64,000 nucleotides of DNA from Vesta saturnalis (taxonomy: Eukaryota > Arthropoda > Insecta > Coleoptera > Lampyridae). Both the position numbers and the translations under genes were made by a program. Below are positions 49,246 to 60,228 of the stretch, in pieces. Numbering within the stretch: position 1 is the stretch's first letter; every line of letters starts with the position of its first letter. Below the pieces are notes generated by a model. That model did not search any database. It worked only from the letters and a program-made list of their open reading frames with translations, and had not been told where the DNA came from. The stretch is taken from assembly GCA_036346205.1 (NCBI GenBank), contig JARFJB010000987.1, forward strand, positions 722,501-786,500. Direction: 5' to 3'.

Positions 49246-49560
49246 TTAGGGCTCGCAGGATGGTCTTGATTTTGAGAAAGTGCTGGTGACTCTCATCGTC
49301 AGGATCGGAGGAGGTGGTGCAAGCTGTTTCCAGCTTGGGAAGGTATCTACGTTGGTAGGAGAGGATGAGATCTCTTGCTGTTTCTCACAGTCGAAACTGT
49401 AAGTAGGGTGGGAGCCGCCGCAGCGAGGATATGGAAGGGCAGGCTTGGGATTTGTGGGGCTGGGAGGTGCGAGTTTATCATGCTTTATCATGTTTGTGGA
49501 AGGTGGACTCCTACCGAGGTGCAGCCTCACACCCCGCTGGATAAGGTTTAGAGTCTGACA
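49246..49560 (-). pseudogene. ORF1 (gag) C-terminal fragment
   Basis: Pro/Ser-rich segment with PYPRCGGSHPTYSFDCEKQ, which keeps the last CCHC-type knuckle (C-x2-C-GGSH-x5-C) of non-LTR ORF1 proteins. It lies directly upstream of ORF2 on the same strand. The earlier knuckles are not seen, so this is a 5'-truncated or decayed copy. Confidence 0.6.
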
Positions 49561-50300
49561 AAAATGGAGGGTTATGTTAATAGGTTAAAGGATATAATGT
49601 AGGAATAAATTAATTTACACTGCGGCGTTCCTCTTCGTGTGATTGGCTCCTTTCTTCAGTGGCCGGCTGTCTTGGTCAGTTGTGCTCGATGTCTTTCCTG
49701 CTTCCTCGATGCTGCTACTTCCGTTCCGGCGGTCTTCTTATTCCTGACAAGAAATGTTTTTCCGCTTTCTTTTGTAGTGGTGTGTTAACAGTGACTTTAG
49801 AGAAAGCGGCGAAGAACCCGTTTAATCCCGGCACGCGGTTGATTAATTAATTAGAAAAGTGTAATTACCACTAATTACTGTGCAACTTGTCTGATCGATG
49901 GTACAACAAGAAGTGCACATTTCTAAAAACGTAGTTTGAAGTTTTTTTAACTTTACATTTAAAGGTTTAAGCAAGATAAGTGAAGTGAATTGAACTTTTA
50001 CTCGTTAAGATTATTAACCGAAGATATACCAAACCTAGATAAATACATTTTAATTTTTATATTCTAATTATCTTGAAGTGTGTGAGCACAACTTAAAGTA
50101 AATTATACATCCTTTAATTTTGGATAAAATGATCAAAAGTATAAAATGTAATAGTGAATGCACCTCTCTTCTAAAATTACTTTGTATAATTGCTTTTACC
50201 TGGTAACGTTATTGTTTATTTTTTAACTTTTGTCGTATAAGACTAGCCCATTTAATTTTTCTGGCGCTTTTGATTGTTGATCACTGATTGTAATTTTTAA
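49561..50300. other. Spacer, possible decayed ORF1 start
   Basis: Positions 49,620-49,850 are GC-richer and may belong to the preceding non-LTR element (minus strand); the remainder is AT-rich with nothing recognised. Confidence 0.35.
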
Positions 50301-52463
50301 ATGTGTAGTATAAAGAAAAAGTTATCTGACGCTGAAAACCGCAAGCGCAAAGCTGCGAGAGAAGCAGGTTTACAAAAACAAGTTGGTACCCTTAATAAAT
50401 TCAGTAAAATGATTAGAACCACTCCCATCAGTGAAAGTGACTACAGCCAAGCCGTGGCGTCAGGAGAAATTGGTAATGGCGTAGACGATGAAGCATCTGT
50501 ATGTCCTACAACGAGCGCCCATGCAATAACAAGTAACCACAAAGATAACACGTAAGTGTTAAGTGAAAAACTTGATAAATACTACAATTCAGGGAAATTT
50601 AGAACAGTAAAAATCGTGACAAATTAAGAATAGTGTTAATACAAATGGGACCAAGACAAACAAAAAACGTAAATTATCCGAAAGATGTGAATGGACGCAG
50701 ATTTAGCCAGACATATTATAATAGCAAGATGGAAAACGGAGAGTTGGTACCAAGACCATGGCTTATTTAATCCGAAACTGCAAGTTCTGTCTTCTGCTTT
50801 TGTTGTAAACTGCTTGCTCCCATCGGAAGCAGCACCCTCATAGAAGGGTGTAAGGATTGGCGAACCTTTCTAAGACACTAAACCGACACGAAACTAGTTT
50901 ACAGCATATGAATTTTTTTTTTTGAAATGGAAAGAACTTGAGAAGACCCTAAAGAACAAGAACACTATCGATCGTAAAACGCAAGATATGTATGAAAGAG
51001 AAAAAACCATTGGTCGTGTGTTTTAGAAAGATTAATAGAAATATTGAAGTTCCTTAGTGGACAACATTTAGCACTCAAAATTATTTCAAAAGAAGAAATC
51101 GTTATGATTAGAGAAAATTGTTTAGGCTTTGTTGAAATTGATGATTCTAGAGATCATGGTTTGTGTGATACAATATTAAAATTGTTGGAACAATGGAAAC
51201 TTCCCGTTGAAGATATTCTGGGGTAGGGACACGACAACGGTGCGAACATGAAAGGGAAAAAATAGTCTTCAAAAGTTTTTGTTTAGTAAGAACCTTAGGG
51301 CTTTTTATGTCCCATGTGCTGCTCATACCCTTAATTGAGTCATCAACGATGCCGCAAAAATTAATACAGACACGATTACCATTTTCTCAGTAGTGCAAGA
51401 AATCTTCTTTTCGTCATCTCCAAAACGCTGGTCAATTCTTTTAAGCTGTATAACTAACTTAACGCTAAAGGAACAATCTGATATCCGATGGGAAGGTAGA
51501 ATAGAAGCAATCCGTCCTCTGAGATATTATCTGCGTGAAATTTGTGACGCGTTACACGAAATAATGTAGAAGGATGATTTTAATAAATAATTTCAACATG
51601 AAGCACACAACGTATCCCGTAAAATAAAGGATTATAATTTTATATGTTCCATGTTCATATGGAATGATATTCTTAATAGATTTAATCCAGTGAGTAAAGC
51701 TCTTCAAGATAAAAATATGAAGCTTCTGCTTGTTTTGGAATCGATCAATAACTTGAAAGCATTTATACAAGAATATAAATTAGATATGAATTACACAAAT
51801 GTTGTCGAAACAGTAGAAAAAATTGGTAAAGATGTTGACGGGGATGCAAAGTTTAAATCAGCAGCTGAAGTACGGCGACGGAAAACATCATGACGAATGA
51901 CCACAAAGACCAGCAAAAAAGGTAACGTGTTTTATACATTGTTGGATACTGCTTGGACGTTGTTAAGTGAAAGATTTGAACAATTAAAATTTCATTAATA
52001 ATTTTAGCTTTTTGTACTGTTTGTCAGAATTAAATAAAGAACAACTACAAAAATACTGCAATAACTTAGAGACTATTCTAAAAGATGGTGACAATAAAGA
52101 CATAATCGTAGTTGAACTCTATGACAAGATATGTGCTTATACAGACCTCTTTAATAATGATATAACTTAAAACTTAAAAGTCCCTTTGATATATTACAGT
52201 TTATTATAAGTAATAATTTATTGTTCCGAAATTTTACAATCGCGTTAAGAATTACATTAACCCAACTCTTTAGTGTGGCAAGTGGTGAGCGATCTTTCTC
52301 TAAGCTGAAGTTAATTAAAACTTATTTGAGAGCCAGTATACCACGAAATAGGCTGGTCAACCTGTCATTAATAGCAATTGGGGATGATATATGTTCTGAA
52401 TTAAATGTTAACAATATTGTATCTACTTTTGTAAATTTTAAATCTAGAAAAGTTAAATTTTAA
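50301..52463 (+). pseudogene. hAT transposase (ZMYM/TTF-type), broken into pieces
   Basis: The N-terminus (50,301-50,555) reads MCSIKKKLSDAENRKRKAAREAG and LNKFSKM, the basic start of this family. A TTF-type finger follows at 50,645-50,900: NYPKDVNGRRFSQTYYN, NGELVPRPWLI and SVFCFCCKLL. The RNase-H-like core is represented by 51,044-51,226 (HLALKIISKEEIVMIRENCL, with a region typical of the DUF4371 part) and 51,651-51,893 (IWNDILNRFNPVSKALQDKNM). The C-terminal dimerisation domain is 52,221-52,463: LRITLTQLFSVASGERSFSKLKLIKTYLRASI. Frameshifts and stops lie between all the parts. Terminal repeats and the 8-bp target duplication of hAT elements could not be assigned. Confidence 0.82.
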
Positions 52464-52822
52464 TAAACTTTGAACAGCGGTTGAATTTTTTAATTACAAG
52501 GGCTTCCTTGTGTTTGTAATTATATCAACTAAACAAAAAACCGTAAAAACAGGATGGATTCAAAAGGGCGCCAAATTAGTGTTTGCGGGCGGGCGCTAAA
52601 TATGGTAACGCCGGCGCTGTCTTTACGAATTAGTTAATAAGGTGAACATAATTTAATAAACACATCGGTTGTATGTGTATGTTTTATGATACATATTAAG
52701 TAAAATAAGTCTAATAGAGTGTTAGTTAACCCAACAAACTTATTTACAGTATTTCGCTAAATTGTTTAACAAAAAGGTAGGGACTGGAAACTTTTTCGCA
52801 CGAAAACCTATTTATAATTATA

Positions 52823-54207
52823 CTGACTTCCAAAAAAATTGCAACACCTAGAATTTATTAACCGATTTTATTGAAATTTTCGTCAACGATGTCCTTCATT
52901 AGAACAAACAAACGATTAAAATTTGAAAACAAAAGAACAAAAATTAAAAATGTTTTTTTCAATAATGAGTTGCTCCGCCACGATTTGTAATGCACTCATT
53001 TAGACGGCGTGGCATGCTATCAATCAAGTGATCTACAGCTGCCTGTGGTATATCAACCTAAGCTTCTTGAATCCGTAGCCGGAGATCGTGTAAGTTATCT
53101 GGAGGGTGTGGTAAATTACCTAGTCGCCTACCGACCTCATCCCATACATGTTCAATGGGCGACAAATCAGGCGACCGAGTTGGTCATGGGAGGACGCAAT
53201 GTTAGTTTCTTCCAAAAAACGTGCCCTTGCCGTATGAGGGCGCGCATTATCCTGTTGGAAAGAGGGATTTCCAGCCCCTGAAGATATGGAAGCGCAGCGG
53301 GTTCTAGCACATTGGCAATATAACCAGCGACGTTTAAATTGCCATCAATGTAGGCCATGGATGATCTGCTACCGTAACATATTGCACTCCAAACAATCAC
53401 TCCTTGTGTGAGGGCTGTGTTGCGTTCCACAAAAAATGTTGGATTTTTACGTTCTCCACGCATCTGTCTGACCCCCCTACGACCATCATGGGCCCACAAG
53501 CAAAATCGGGATTCACCTCTAAATACAATTCGATGCCATTCTTGCGCCCACTTCGTTCTTTCTTGTTCCATTCTAGCCTGCGTAGACCGTGAAGTGGTGT
53601 ATGAGGAAGGCTTAAAAATGGACGATATGAACGCAGCCTATAAGACCTTATCCGGCGATAAACAGATGACATTGACATTCTGGGTCCTACACCTCTCATC
53701 CAATCATTTGCAATTGATGGAGCTGTTGAAAATCTGTCTCTTGTGGTCAAAAGTCTTAAACGACGTTCTTCGCGATCCGTAATCCTGCGGGAACGTCCAG
53801 ATCCATGGTGACGTTGTTGCATCCCTTTCTCGTACCATTTGGACTAACATCTCAATACCGTTGTAACATTTCGGTTTACACGGTGAGCAATTTCTCTTAG
53901 CGAAAGTCCGGCCTCTCTCATGCCAATAATACGGCCACGTTCAAAATCAGTCAATTGGGAGAAATGTTGACGTTAACGAAATTTTGAACAAACAATTTGC
54001 AAAATTGACAGTTAATTACACACTGCTTGGTTTATTTCTTCAAATTGATTGTTTCTAACTGCAAAGAAAAAACAAACAAAAAACTACTAGCTAGATTTTA
54101 TTCAAATTTTAATCGTTTGTTTGTTATAATGAAAGACATCGTTGACGAAAATTTCAATAAAATCGTTCAACAAATTCTGTTGGTGTTGCAATTTTTATGG
54201 AAGTCAG
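52823..54207 (-). mobile_element. Tc1-like element with ~105-bp inverted repeats and TA duplication
   Basis: The termini CTGACTTCCAAAAAAATTGC and its complement (GCAATTTTTATGGAAGTCAG, one mismatch) are flanked by TA at 52,821-52,822 and 54,208-54,209. The inverted repeats extend for about 105 bp (52,823-52,930 and 54,105-54,207), with near-identical blocks such as TTTTCGTCAACGATGTC. The element is 1,385 bp and contains one minus-strand transposase. Confidence 0.92.
52975..53950 (-). pseudogene. Tc1-like transposase, frameshifted
   Basis: The N-terminal HTH region begins near 53,950; 53,822-53,570 carries MQQRHHGSGRSRRITDREER, LRLLTTRDRFSTAPSIANDW and VYRRIRSYRLRSYRP, the paired-type HTH with the GRPR-like (GRSRR) hinge. 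After a frameshift, 53,571-53,167 has RTKWAQEWHRIVFRGESRFCL, where the family normally has FSDESRF, so the first catalytic Asp is changed to Gly. It continues IVWSAICYGSRSSMAYIDG and, in a third frame near 53,270-53,230, LFQQDNARPHTARARF (second Asp). The C-terminus (MPRRLNECITNRGG) ends near 52,975. Inactive through frameshifts and the lost Asp. Confidence 0.88.
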
Positions 54208-54635
54208 TATATTTAATAAAGTAAACATAATTCAACAAAAACATCCATCGCAATCTTATATTTTGTCAAACATGTTAAGAAAATGTCTACTGGTGTGACT
54301 CTTTACGGGTCAAGGCAACTTAGGACACCTGGTTATAAGAGATTTAGTTATAAAATCAGCTAAAGAGTAACATGTTTCATTTTTAGCATTTCTGAAATTA
54401 CATTCTGTGTAGCTAATAAATAAATCAAGTTTCTGATAATTATTAGATTTTTTAATATTAATTAATTTGCGTTAATTTTTATGGAAATAACCGTTCTTGT
54501 TATGAAAGGTGGCATTGTGGAAGAGCTATTTTACTGCATTACAATCCTGCTGTTTTAAGAAACTCTACAACTGATTTAATTGGGTGGACTGGATTATTGT
54601 GGAATAAAACTAAATTTATTTATATACAAAAATCT

Positions 54636-55095
54636 TTTCTTTATAAATTAGTTAATAAGGTAAACATAATGCAGTTTTATATTTTATGGTACATATTAAG
54701 TAAAATAAGTCTAACAGGATGTTATTTAACCCACTAAACTTATTCACAGTATTGGGCTGTTTAATAAATAGTTATTGACTGGAAAACTTTTGGAACCAAA
54801 ACCTCTTCTTTATTTAGACATTAGTTAATAAAGTAAGCATGATGCATCAAGAACATCAATTGCAATCTTATACCGTATCAAACATATTAAGAAAAATTAA
54901 GTGTACAGGGTTTTAAATTTATCGGTCCAAGACAACTTAGGATACGTGATTGTAAGCGCTCTAGTCATAAAATGAGCGAAAGAGTGGCATGTTTCATTTT
55001 TAGCATTTAATGAAATTGCACTACAGCTAATAAACACGTTTATTTTCTGTTTATTACATTTTGTCATATTAACTAATTTGCGTGTTTGTTATGAT
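54636..55095. repeat. Tandem duplication, copy B (uninterrupted)
   Basis: Matches copy A as described there. The TTAGTTAATAARGTAARCAT motif occurs twice within this copy (about 54,648 and 54,823), indicating a smaller internal duplication. No coding content is recognised. Confidence 0.8.
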
Positions 55096-55223
55096 CGCAT
55101 ACAATCCCTACTTTTTTAAAAAACGCTGGGAATATTTGCACTAAAAACTAAAATACATTTAACGTCACTTTCATTAATTTGAACACATCATGATTTAGAA
55201 GTGATAAACGATATATATGTGTA

Positions 55224-55225
<2 letters not shown>

Positions 55226-55297
<72 letters not shown>
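55226..55297. repeat. (TA)n microsatellite
   Basis: About 72 bp of TA dinucleotides. Confidence 0.97.
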
Positions 55298-55304
<7 letters not shown>

Positions 55305-56409
55305 CGATATAAAGTTACTAACATATCACATATTTCGCTCTACCACAATCACTAAGAAATGAACTTTGCCTAAAATTAAAAGAAAAACTAAACTCACGCA
55401 AAGTTTACCACGGTTGCCTGAGATTGTAATACCTCGGTTTCCGGACGTTAAAATTTTAGCAGAAAACCGATAGAATAATCCAAACGTAGACGTGTTTTAA
55501 CGTGGAAACTGAAATAGCAGAAATGATAAAAGTTATACGTATGTTAGAGATAAATTTGCAGACGCAAACAATTTAGAACTTGAAGTAACGTGTAGTTGAC
55601 GTATACCGATAAAATGTTTGTGTATACCGAGAAGGTGCCGTATAAGGCATTTAGACTTGACTATTCAAAAATTGTTTAATTAGAAACGTTTATATGTCAT
55701 GAAAGCGATTGTTAAGATCCTATTTAATGTATGTTTTGTCTGGTAGAGAAACTGCTAAAGTTTCACACAATATAGCTACTTCGTCTTCGAATAAACACAA
55801 ACACTATGTATTCGAAACAAAAACAGTAAAATGAAATATGGTAGGAAATTTAACTTTCCACCTTAACTACATAATGGATTATGTGCAGGTTGTAATAAGA
55901 AATGCTTTAGTTTACGTTTTTGTACTTTACTATTTTAAAATGTTTACTTTACAAGGAATAATAAGAGAACGGTTAACTTCACACCTAATTTTTCTTGTTT
56001 TATTGTCAGACGCAATTTTTTAAAACTTTTTACACTCAGTCCTGTCACGATATGATTCTCCTTAGCGAGCGAGCGTTTACATTGCTAACTTCTGTTACAG
56101 TGTTAATTACTGAAAGCTTAATAATTAAGTTTTTGTTTAAATGGTTTAAATCTATTCTTTTAGGCCGACAGTTTTTCTTGTTTATCTTCCAATTTGTACT
56201 TTAGACCGGTTTCATTATAAGGTAGGATTATCTGAATTATTTTCTCTGTCTCAATAACCATTGTAAAATTACTCAAGGTTTTGGAATTTTTTCTGTTATT
56301 GTGATAGAGAGCAGTATCATGGTATTGTGAAAGTATTTGTGCTGTAAGATTTATGTATTTTAGGAATCAAAAGAAATAATTAAAATGTTGCAGGTAATAA
56401 TTCCGTAAA
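55298..56409. other. AT-rich non-coding DNA
   Basis: Short frames at 55,838-56,204 are hydrophobic simply because of AT-rich codons; no gene is recognised. Confidence 0.4.
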
Positions 56410-56850
56410 AAATTTAGGGAGGAACGGGGTAATGGGAGGTAGCGCGTAATGGGAGCTACTACAATTTACACACACAGAAACATTCAAGTCCTGCCAAAAT
56501 AATATGAACGGCATCGGGAACCTTCTTTTGTGCAACGTAATCTCCGCTGGCGTATGGCGGAGACGAGCAGAAGTTAGTCTTGTGCCTTACCGTTATAAAG
56601 AAGCATCAAATATCGCCACCAAAGTAGTACCTGAACTTTTACCATTCTGTTGTATTTTGTGTTTATTAAACGCCTTATTTCATACATTTTAAGATAAAAG
56701 TGGAAGATGGATTTATTTGCAACGTTTGTTTATTAGTTTTATTAGTTCGAGATGCTTAACAGTGGGGTGAAGGGCGCTAGAAGCGCTCCCATTACCCCCA
56801 TCATGGCTCCTATTACCCTTTCGAAAAACGTAATTCGAATCGAATGGAAT

Positions 56851-57372
56851 GATGCCACGAACTAGACAGCAAACGACATCGAAGGCCAGTTGGACCTTAG
56901 CTACGTTAGAGAGTGAAATAGAAACTATACGAAAGGAATATCAGTTAATAAAGCGGCACAGGAATTTCAAATACCCTATAGCACGCTGAAGAAGCGGTAC
57001 AGGTTACCAAATAGCGACGATATTACTTACCGTCGTTCTCCGCTGCTTGGGAGAAAACCTGTGTTCACTACTGAACAAGAACAGCCATATTCTTGATATG
57101 TCTAATATGTTTTATGGTTTAACAGGCAGCCAACTACGTAAAATATGCTATAATATGGCTGTGAAGTGTGGTGTTGAAAAAAGATTTAACACTGAAAAGA
57201 AGAAAAGATTGGTTGTTCGGATTCATGAGCCGACACCCTGAGCTCAATATTAGAAAGCCAGAAGCGACTAGTATCAATAGAATTCTGCGTTTTAATGAGA
57301 CTAAAGTGACCCGCTTCTTTAATAATCTTGAATCAGTAATGACTAAATTTAAGTTTAAGCTTCAAAACATAT
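56851..57372 (+). pseudogene. Tigger-like transposase, N-terminal part
   Basis: Starts at an ATG near 56,851 (MPRTRQQTTSKASWT) and, with frameshifts, passes through an HTH (KEYQ-INKAAQEFQIPYSTLKKRY) and a GRKPVFT-type block. It then has SNMFYGLTGSQLRKICYNMAVKCGVE and DWLFGFMSRHPELNIRKPEATSIN, the CENPB-type DNA-binding region, and ends with FNNLESVMTKFKFKLQNI. The last residues normally lead directly into the first catalytic block (YN-DETG), which is found only after the insertion, at about 59,010. Confidence 0.75.
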
Positions 57373-58062
57373 AAGGAGAGCTCAGTGACAATTTTTGGAA
57401 GTTATTTGAGATACCTTGAAAACTTTTTCTACGATAGCTGAATACGAAGTGAACCCCGGACTCAAGGGTTATGGAAGTTTACCAACCCTAAATTTCGAAA
57501 ATGATGATTTTTTTTCGAAAAAAAAATTCTCAATGCGTTTTGAAATGTTCATATCCTCAAATTTAATATTTGAGCAATTGAAAAATACAAAAGCCAAATT
57601 ATTTTATCGGATATAAAATCTCACCAAGTATTTGAAAAATTATTTTGCCAAAAATCCAAAAAATATATTTGAGGCACTTTGAGATTTTAACAGAGCAATC
57701 TTTGTCATTAAAAATTAATATTTTAAAAAAGTCAAATCATTTTTGTGGAATTTTCTACCTGCCAGGTGATCGAGAATGTTATTCATAAGTGCGAGTGAAC
57801 AGCGCTATAGGTAAGTAGAAGTGTGATAGATAGAGTATATCGGCAGCTGTCTCGGTTGAAGGATGCTGCTATGTGATTGGTTCTTCCAAGACCATAATTT
57901 TCTTGAAAACGGGCCAATTGAAAAAATAAGTGAGTACAAATATTGGAATAATTCAAAATAAGTTTAATTAAAATTAACTTATATATAGTTTAGTATATAA
58001 ATGTTGTCAAAAAAATGAATTTTCTTTATTCTTGGTCAGAATTTATTTCTTCATCTTCAGCG

Positions 58063-58963
58063 AATTCGTCATCAGAGCTTCAGTACTGTTTTTCTTCTTC
58101 TGCTTTATTTGAATTATCTGTATGAATCGATTAAATAATGAAATGAAAAGTGTAATAATGAGAGAAATGGTTGAAACTGACCTGCTGTAATATTTTTAGT
58201 GTTATCATTTACAATAGCATCTAGAACAGATTTTGGTATACACTCTCCATCAAACAAATGAAATTCAAGAGTATTTTCATTTTGTCTCCACCCATTTTTG
58301 CCAGGTATTAAAGAACTTGGGAAACGCAAATATGCATTACACCAGATACTTGTAATATACTGAACTCTCAAAAAGTGTTGATGCAATTGTGCTTTAGAGA
58401 AATTTGTATGTGAAATTTATTGTTTCAAGAGTCTCACAAATATAAATACTGCAAAATTACTTTACATGGAGGCAAACTTGTGGGGTCACAATTTTTATAA
58501 TTTTTTTCAAAAGGTTCATCTTTTTTGTTAGCTGTATATGTTGCACAGAATTTTTGAAATCTTGCAGTATTTATATTTGCGAGACTCTTGAAACAATAAA
58601 TTTCACATACCAATTTCTCTAAAGCAGAATTGCATCAACCCTTTTTGAGAATTCAGTATATTACAAGTATCTGGCGTAATGCATATTTGCGTTTACCAAG
58701 TTCTTTAATACCTGCCAGAATTGAGTGGCGACAAAATGAAAATACTCTTGAATTTTATTAGTTTGATGAAGAGTGTATGTCACAATCTATTTTAGATGCT
58801 ATTGTAAATGATAACACTAAAAATATTACAGCGGGTCAGTTTCAACCATTTTTCTCATTATAACATTTTTCATTTCATTATTTAATCGATTCATTTGCTT
58901 TCATGTATACCGATAATTCAAATAAAGCAGAAGAAGAAGAAGAGTACTAAAGCTCTGATGAAG
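58063..58963. repeat. Foldback palindrome, two ~395-bp arms and ~100-bp spacer
   Basis: The left arm (about 58,063-58,455) and right arm (about 58,553-58,963) are inverted copies; matching blocks include GAGACTCTTGAAACAATAAA, ATTACAAGTATCTGG and AATAAAGCAGAAGAAGAA. The arms differ by scattered substitutions and small indels. The left arm, read on the minus strand (58,386-58,114), is open for 90 residues with FLRVQYITSIWCNAYLRFP and FHLFDGECIPKSVLDAIV; the right arm encodes the same peptide with stops on the plus strand. Confidence 0.85.
58114..58450 (-). pseudogene. Unrecognised protein fragment in palindrome arm
   Basis: On the minus strand a Lys/Asn-rich segment leads into LPPCK (near 58,460), then HFLRVQYITSIWCNAYLRFP, GKNGWRQNENTLEFHLFDGE and IPKSVLDAIVND. 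The shape (LRVQ...W...GW...N...P) recalls the region before a Cys-rich tail in orphan transposon-associated insect proteins, but I cannot assign a family. The second, inverted copy is at 58,600-58,900. It ends with an acidic run (KAEEEKQY-SSDDEFAEDEE). Clearly derived from coding DNA; function unknown. Confidence 0.4.
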
Positions 58964-59008
58964 AATTATCTATCGTAAAAAAACGGATTAGACAAGGTTT
59001 CAAGGCTC

Positions 59009-59930
59009 TAATATTTAACATGGATGAGACAGGATTTTCTACGGTCCATGAGCCAGATAATATTATTGCACTCAAAGGACGGAAGCGTGTGTGTGAAGTC
59101 ACTTCATGGGAAGAGGCAAGTACGTTACCGCAATTTGTGCTATGAGTGCAACAGTCATTTATGTGCTCCCATTGTTCATTTTTCCCCGACAATGGCAGTC
59201 TTCACAGATGGAACGTGATGGGCCACCAAGAGCTGCTTATACTTGCCCTCATAATGGATGGACTAATGATCACATATTCCTTACACGGCTTAAACACTTC
59301 ATTAAAGTTACAAGGTCCGCTCCTGGAAAACAGTTCACGTCTTCTCAAGAGCCTCTGCAATTGCCTACTACCACGTCACAACCTAATAGCAACCAACTAT
59401 CACCAGGTACACAAATACGAGGTTCTGCACAGCCATCCACAAGGTTTGCTGATATCTGAAATGTTTTAAGTCCTGGTCCACAAATATTAAATAACTCTGC
59501 AAAAACTAACAGAAATAAACAACATTCAGAAGTTTTGACTAGTACCCCCATGAAGAAGGTTTTCGAAGAGAAGAGAGAAGAAAAGAACAAAAAGGAAAAT
59601 AGACCAAAAAGGATACAACAAAAGAAAACTAAGAATACTAAATTACAGACTAAAAATAAATCATGTAACAAAAACATAAAGAAGGCAACCATAAAGTTGT
59701 TCTAAGACAGAACAACTAAGGAATCATCTGTCGATGAAAATAATATATGTGATGATGATTCTGAATACTCAGAGGAGGAAAGTGAATGCATCATATGTAA
59801 CGATGTTGGTAAAACTAATGAACTATGGTACCATTGCAGAGCCTGTGGTAAATGGGCCCATTCTGAGTGTTCGGGTTGCGATAACCCCATAGATTATATT
59901 TGTAATTTTTCTTTAGATCCCTAGAATACC
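59009..59930 (+). pseudogene. Tigger-like transposase, catalytic start and PHD-like finger
   Basis: It resumes with LIFNMDETGFSTVHEPDNII and ALKGRKRVCEVTSWEE (first catalytic Asp in NMDETG). With frameshifts it continues through AICAMSATVIYVLPLFIFPRQ, MERDGPPRAAYTCPHNGWTN and FLTRLKHFIKVTRSAPGKQ. The second and third catalytic Asp blocks (D-H-SH and QPLD) are missing: after APGKQ the frame jumps to a Ser/Pro/Gln and then Lys-rich tail, implying an internal deletion near 59,335. The C-terminus (59,785-59,920) keeps a PHD-like finger: CIICNDVGKTNELWYHCRAC, then KWAHSECSGC and YICNF. Inactive. Confidence 0.82.
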
Positions 59931-60050
59931 TTCTAGTATATTTCATTTTTCAAAAAGCTTAATTTTATTTTAATTTTGTTTTGTATTGTGATGGCTCCCA
60001 TTGGATATGCGGAGGTTTTTTGGTTCTCACTACCCGATACGAGCGAAACT

Positions 60051-60186
60051 GACATATGTTTGTTTGCAAATACTGAAAGACAGATAACTAATAGTCGTAT
60101 TAGTGTCTAAAAAAATAAATATTAATTTACTATCCGTCATTTTATAAATGAGTAAAAAAGTGTTCTTTGCTTATTCACTACTATAA

Positions 60187-60228
<42 letters not shown>

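Larger units (their letters stand above)
46600..49560 (-). mobile_element. Jockey/R1-like non-LTR retrotransposon relic
   Basis: On the minus strand the order is ORF1 end (zinc knuckle), ORF2 endonuclease start, linker and reverse transcriptase, as in Jockey/R1-group elements. The local composition is GC-richer than the flanks. A possible further N-terminal ORF1 part may lie at 49,620-49,850 (minus), but it is not recognisable. No poly-A tail or target duplication was identified. Confidence 0.8.
52621..54490. repeat. Tandem duplication, copy A (interrupted by a Tc1 element)
   Basis: The sequence on both sides of the Tc1 element (52,621-52,820 and 54,210-54,490) matches copy B at about 54,636-55,095 in the same order and orientation. 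Shared blocks include TTAGTTAATAAGGTRAACAT, ACATATTAAGTAAAATAAGT, TTGCAATCTTATA-type and GTTTCATTTTTAGCATTT. Copy B lacks the transposon and so serves as an approximate empty-site control. Confidence 0.8.
57373..59008. mobile_element. ~1.6-kb insertion carrying a large palindrome
   Basis: This segment separates two parts of the Tigger transposase that should be contiguous; removing it restores QNI followed by FNMDETGF. The junctions share ATA/TAT, compatible with a 2-3 bp target duplication. It contains the inverted duplication 58,063-58,963, and no transposase was recognised. The remaining 57,373-58,060 is AT-rich without recognisable coding content. Confidence 0.6.
56410..60050 (+). mobile_element. 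Second pogo/Tigger element, decayed and interrupted
   Basis: The left end near 56,416 has GGAACGGGGTAATGGGAGG with further GTAATGGGAGC copies inside (56,449) and inverted CTCCTATTACCC near 56,808. The right side has GGCTCCCATTGG near 59,993 and an ACTACCCG block near 60,030. These GTAATGGGAGC-type motifs are the probable terminal and subterminal transposase sites. Exact ends are uncertain. The interior has a transposase split by a 1.6-kb insertion (57,372-59,009). Confidence 0.6.

Noticed and set aside
53404..53782. Plus-strand frames over the Tc1 element
   Set aside because: Antisense shadows of the Tc1 transposase.
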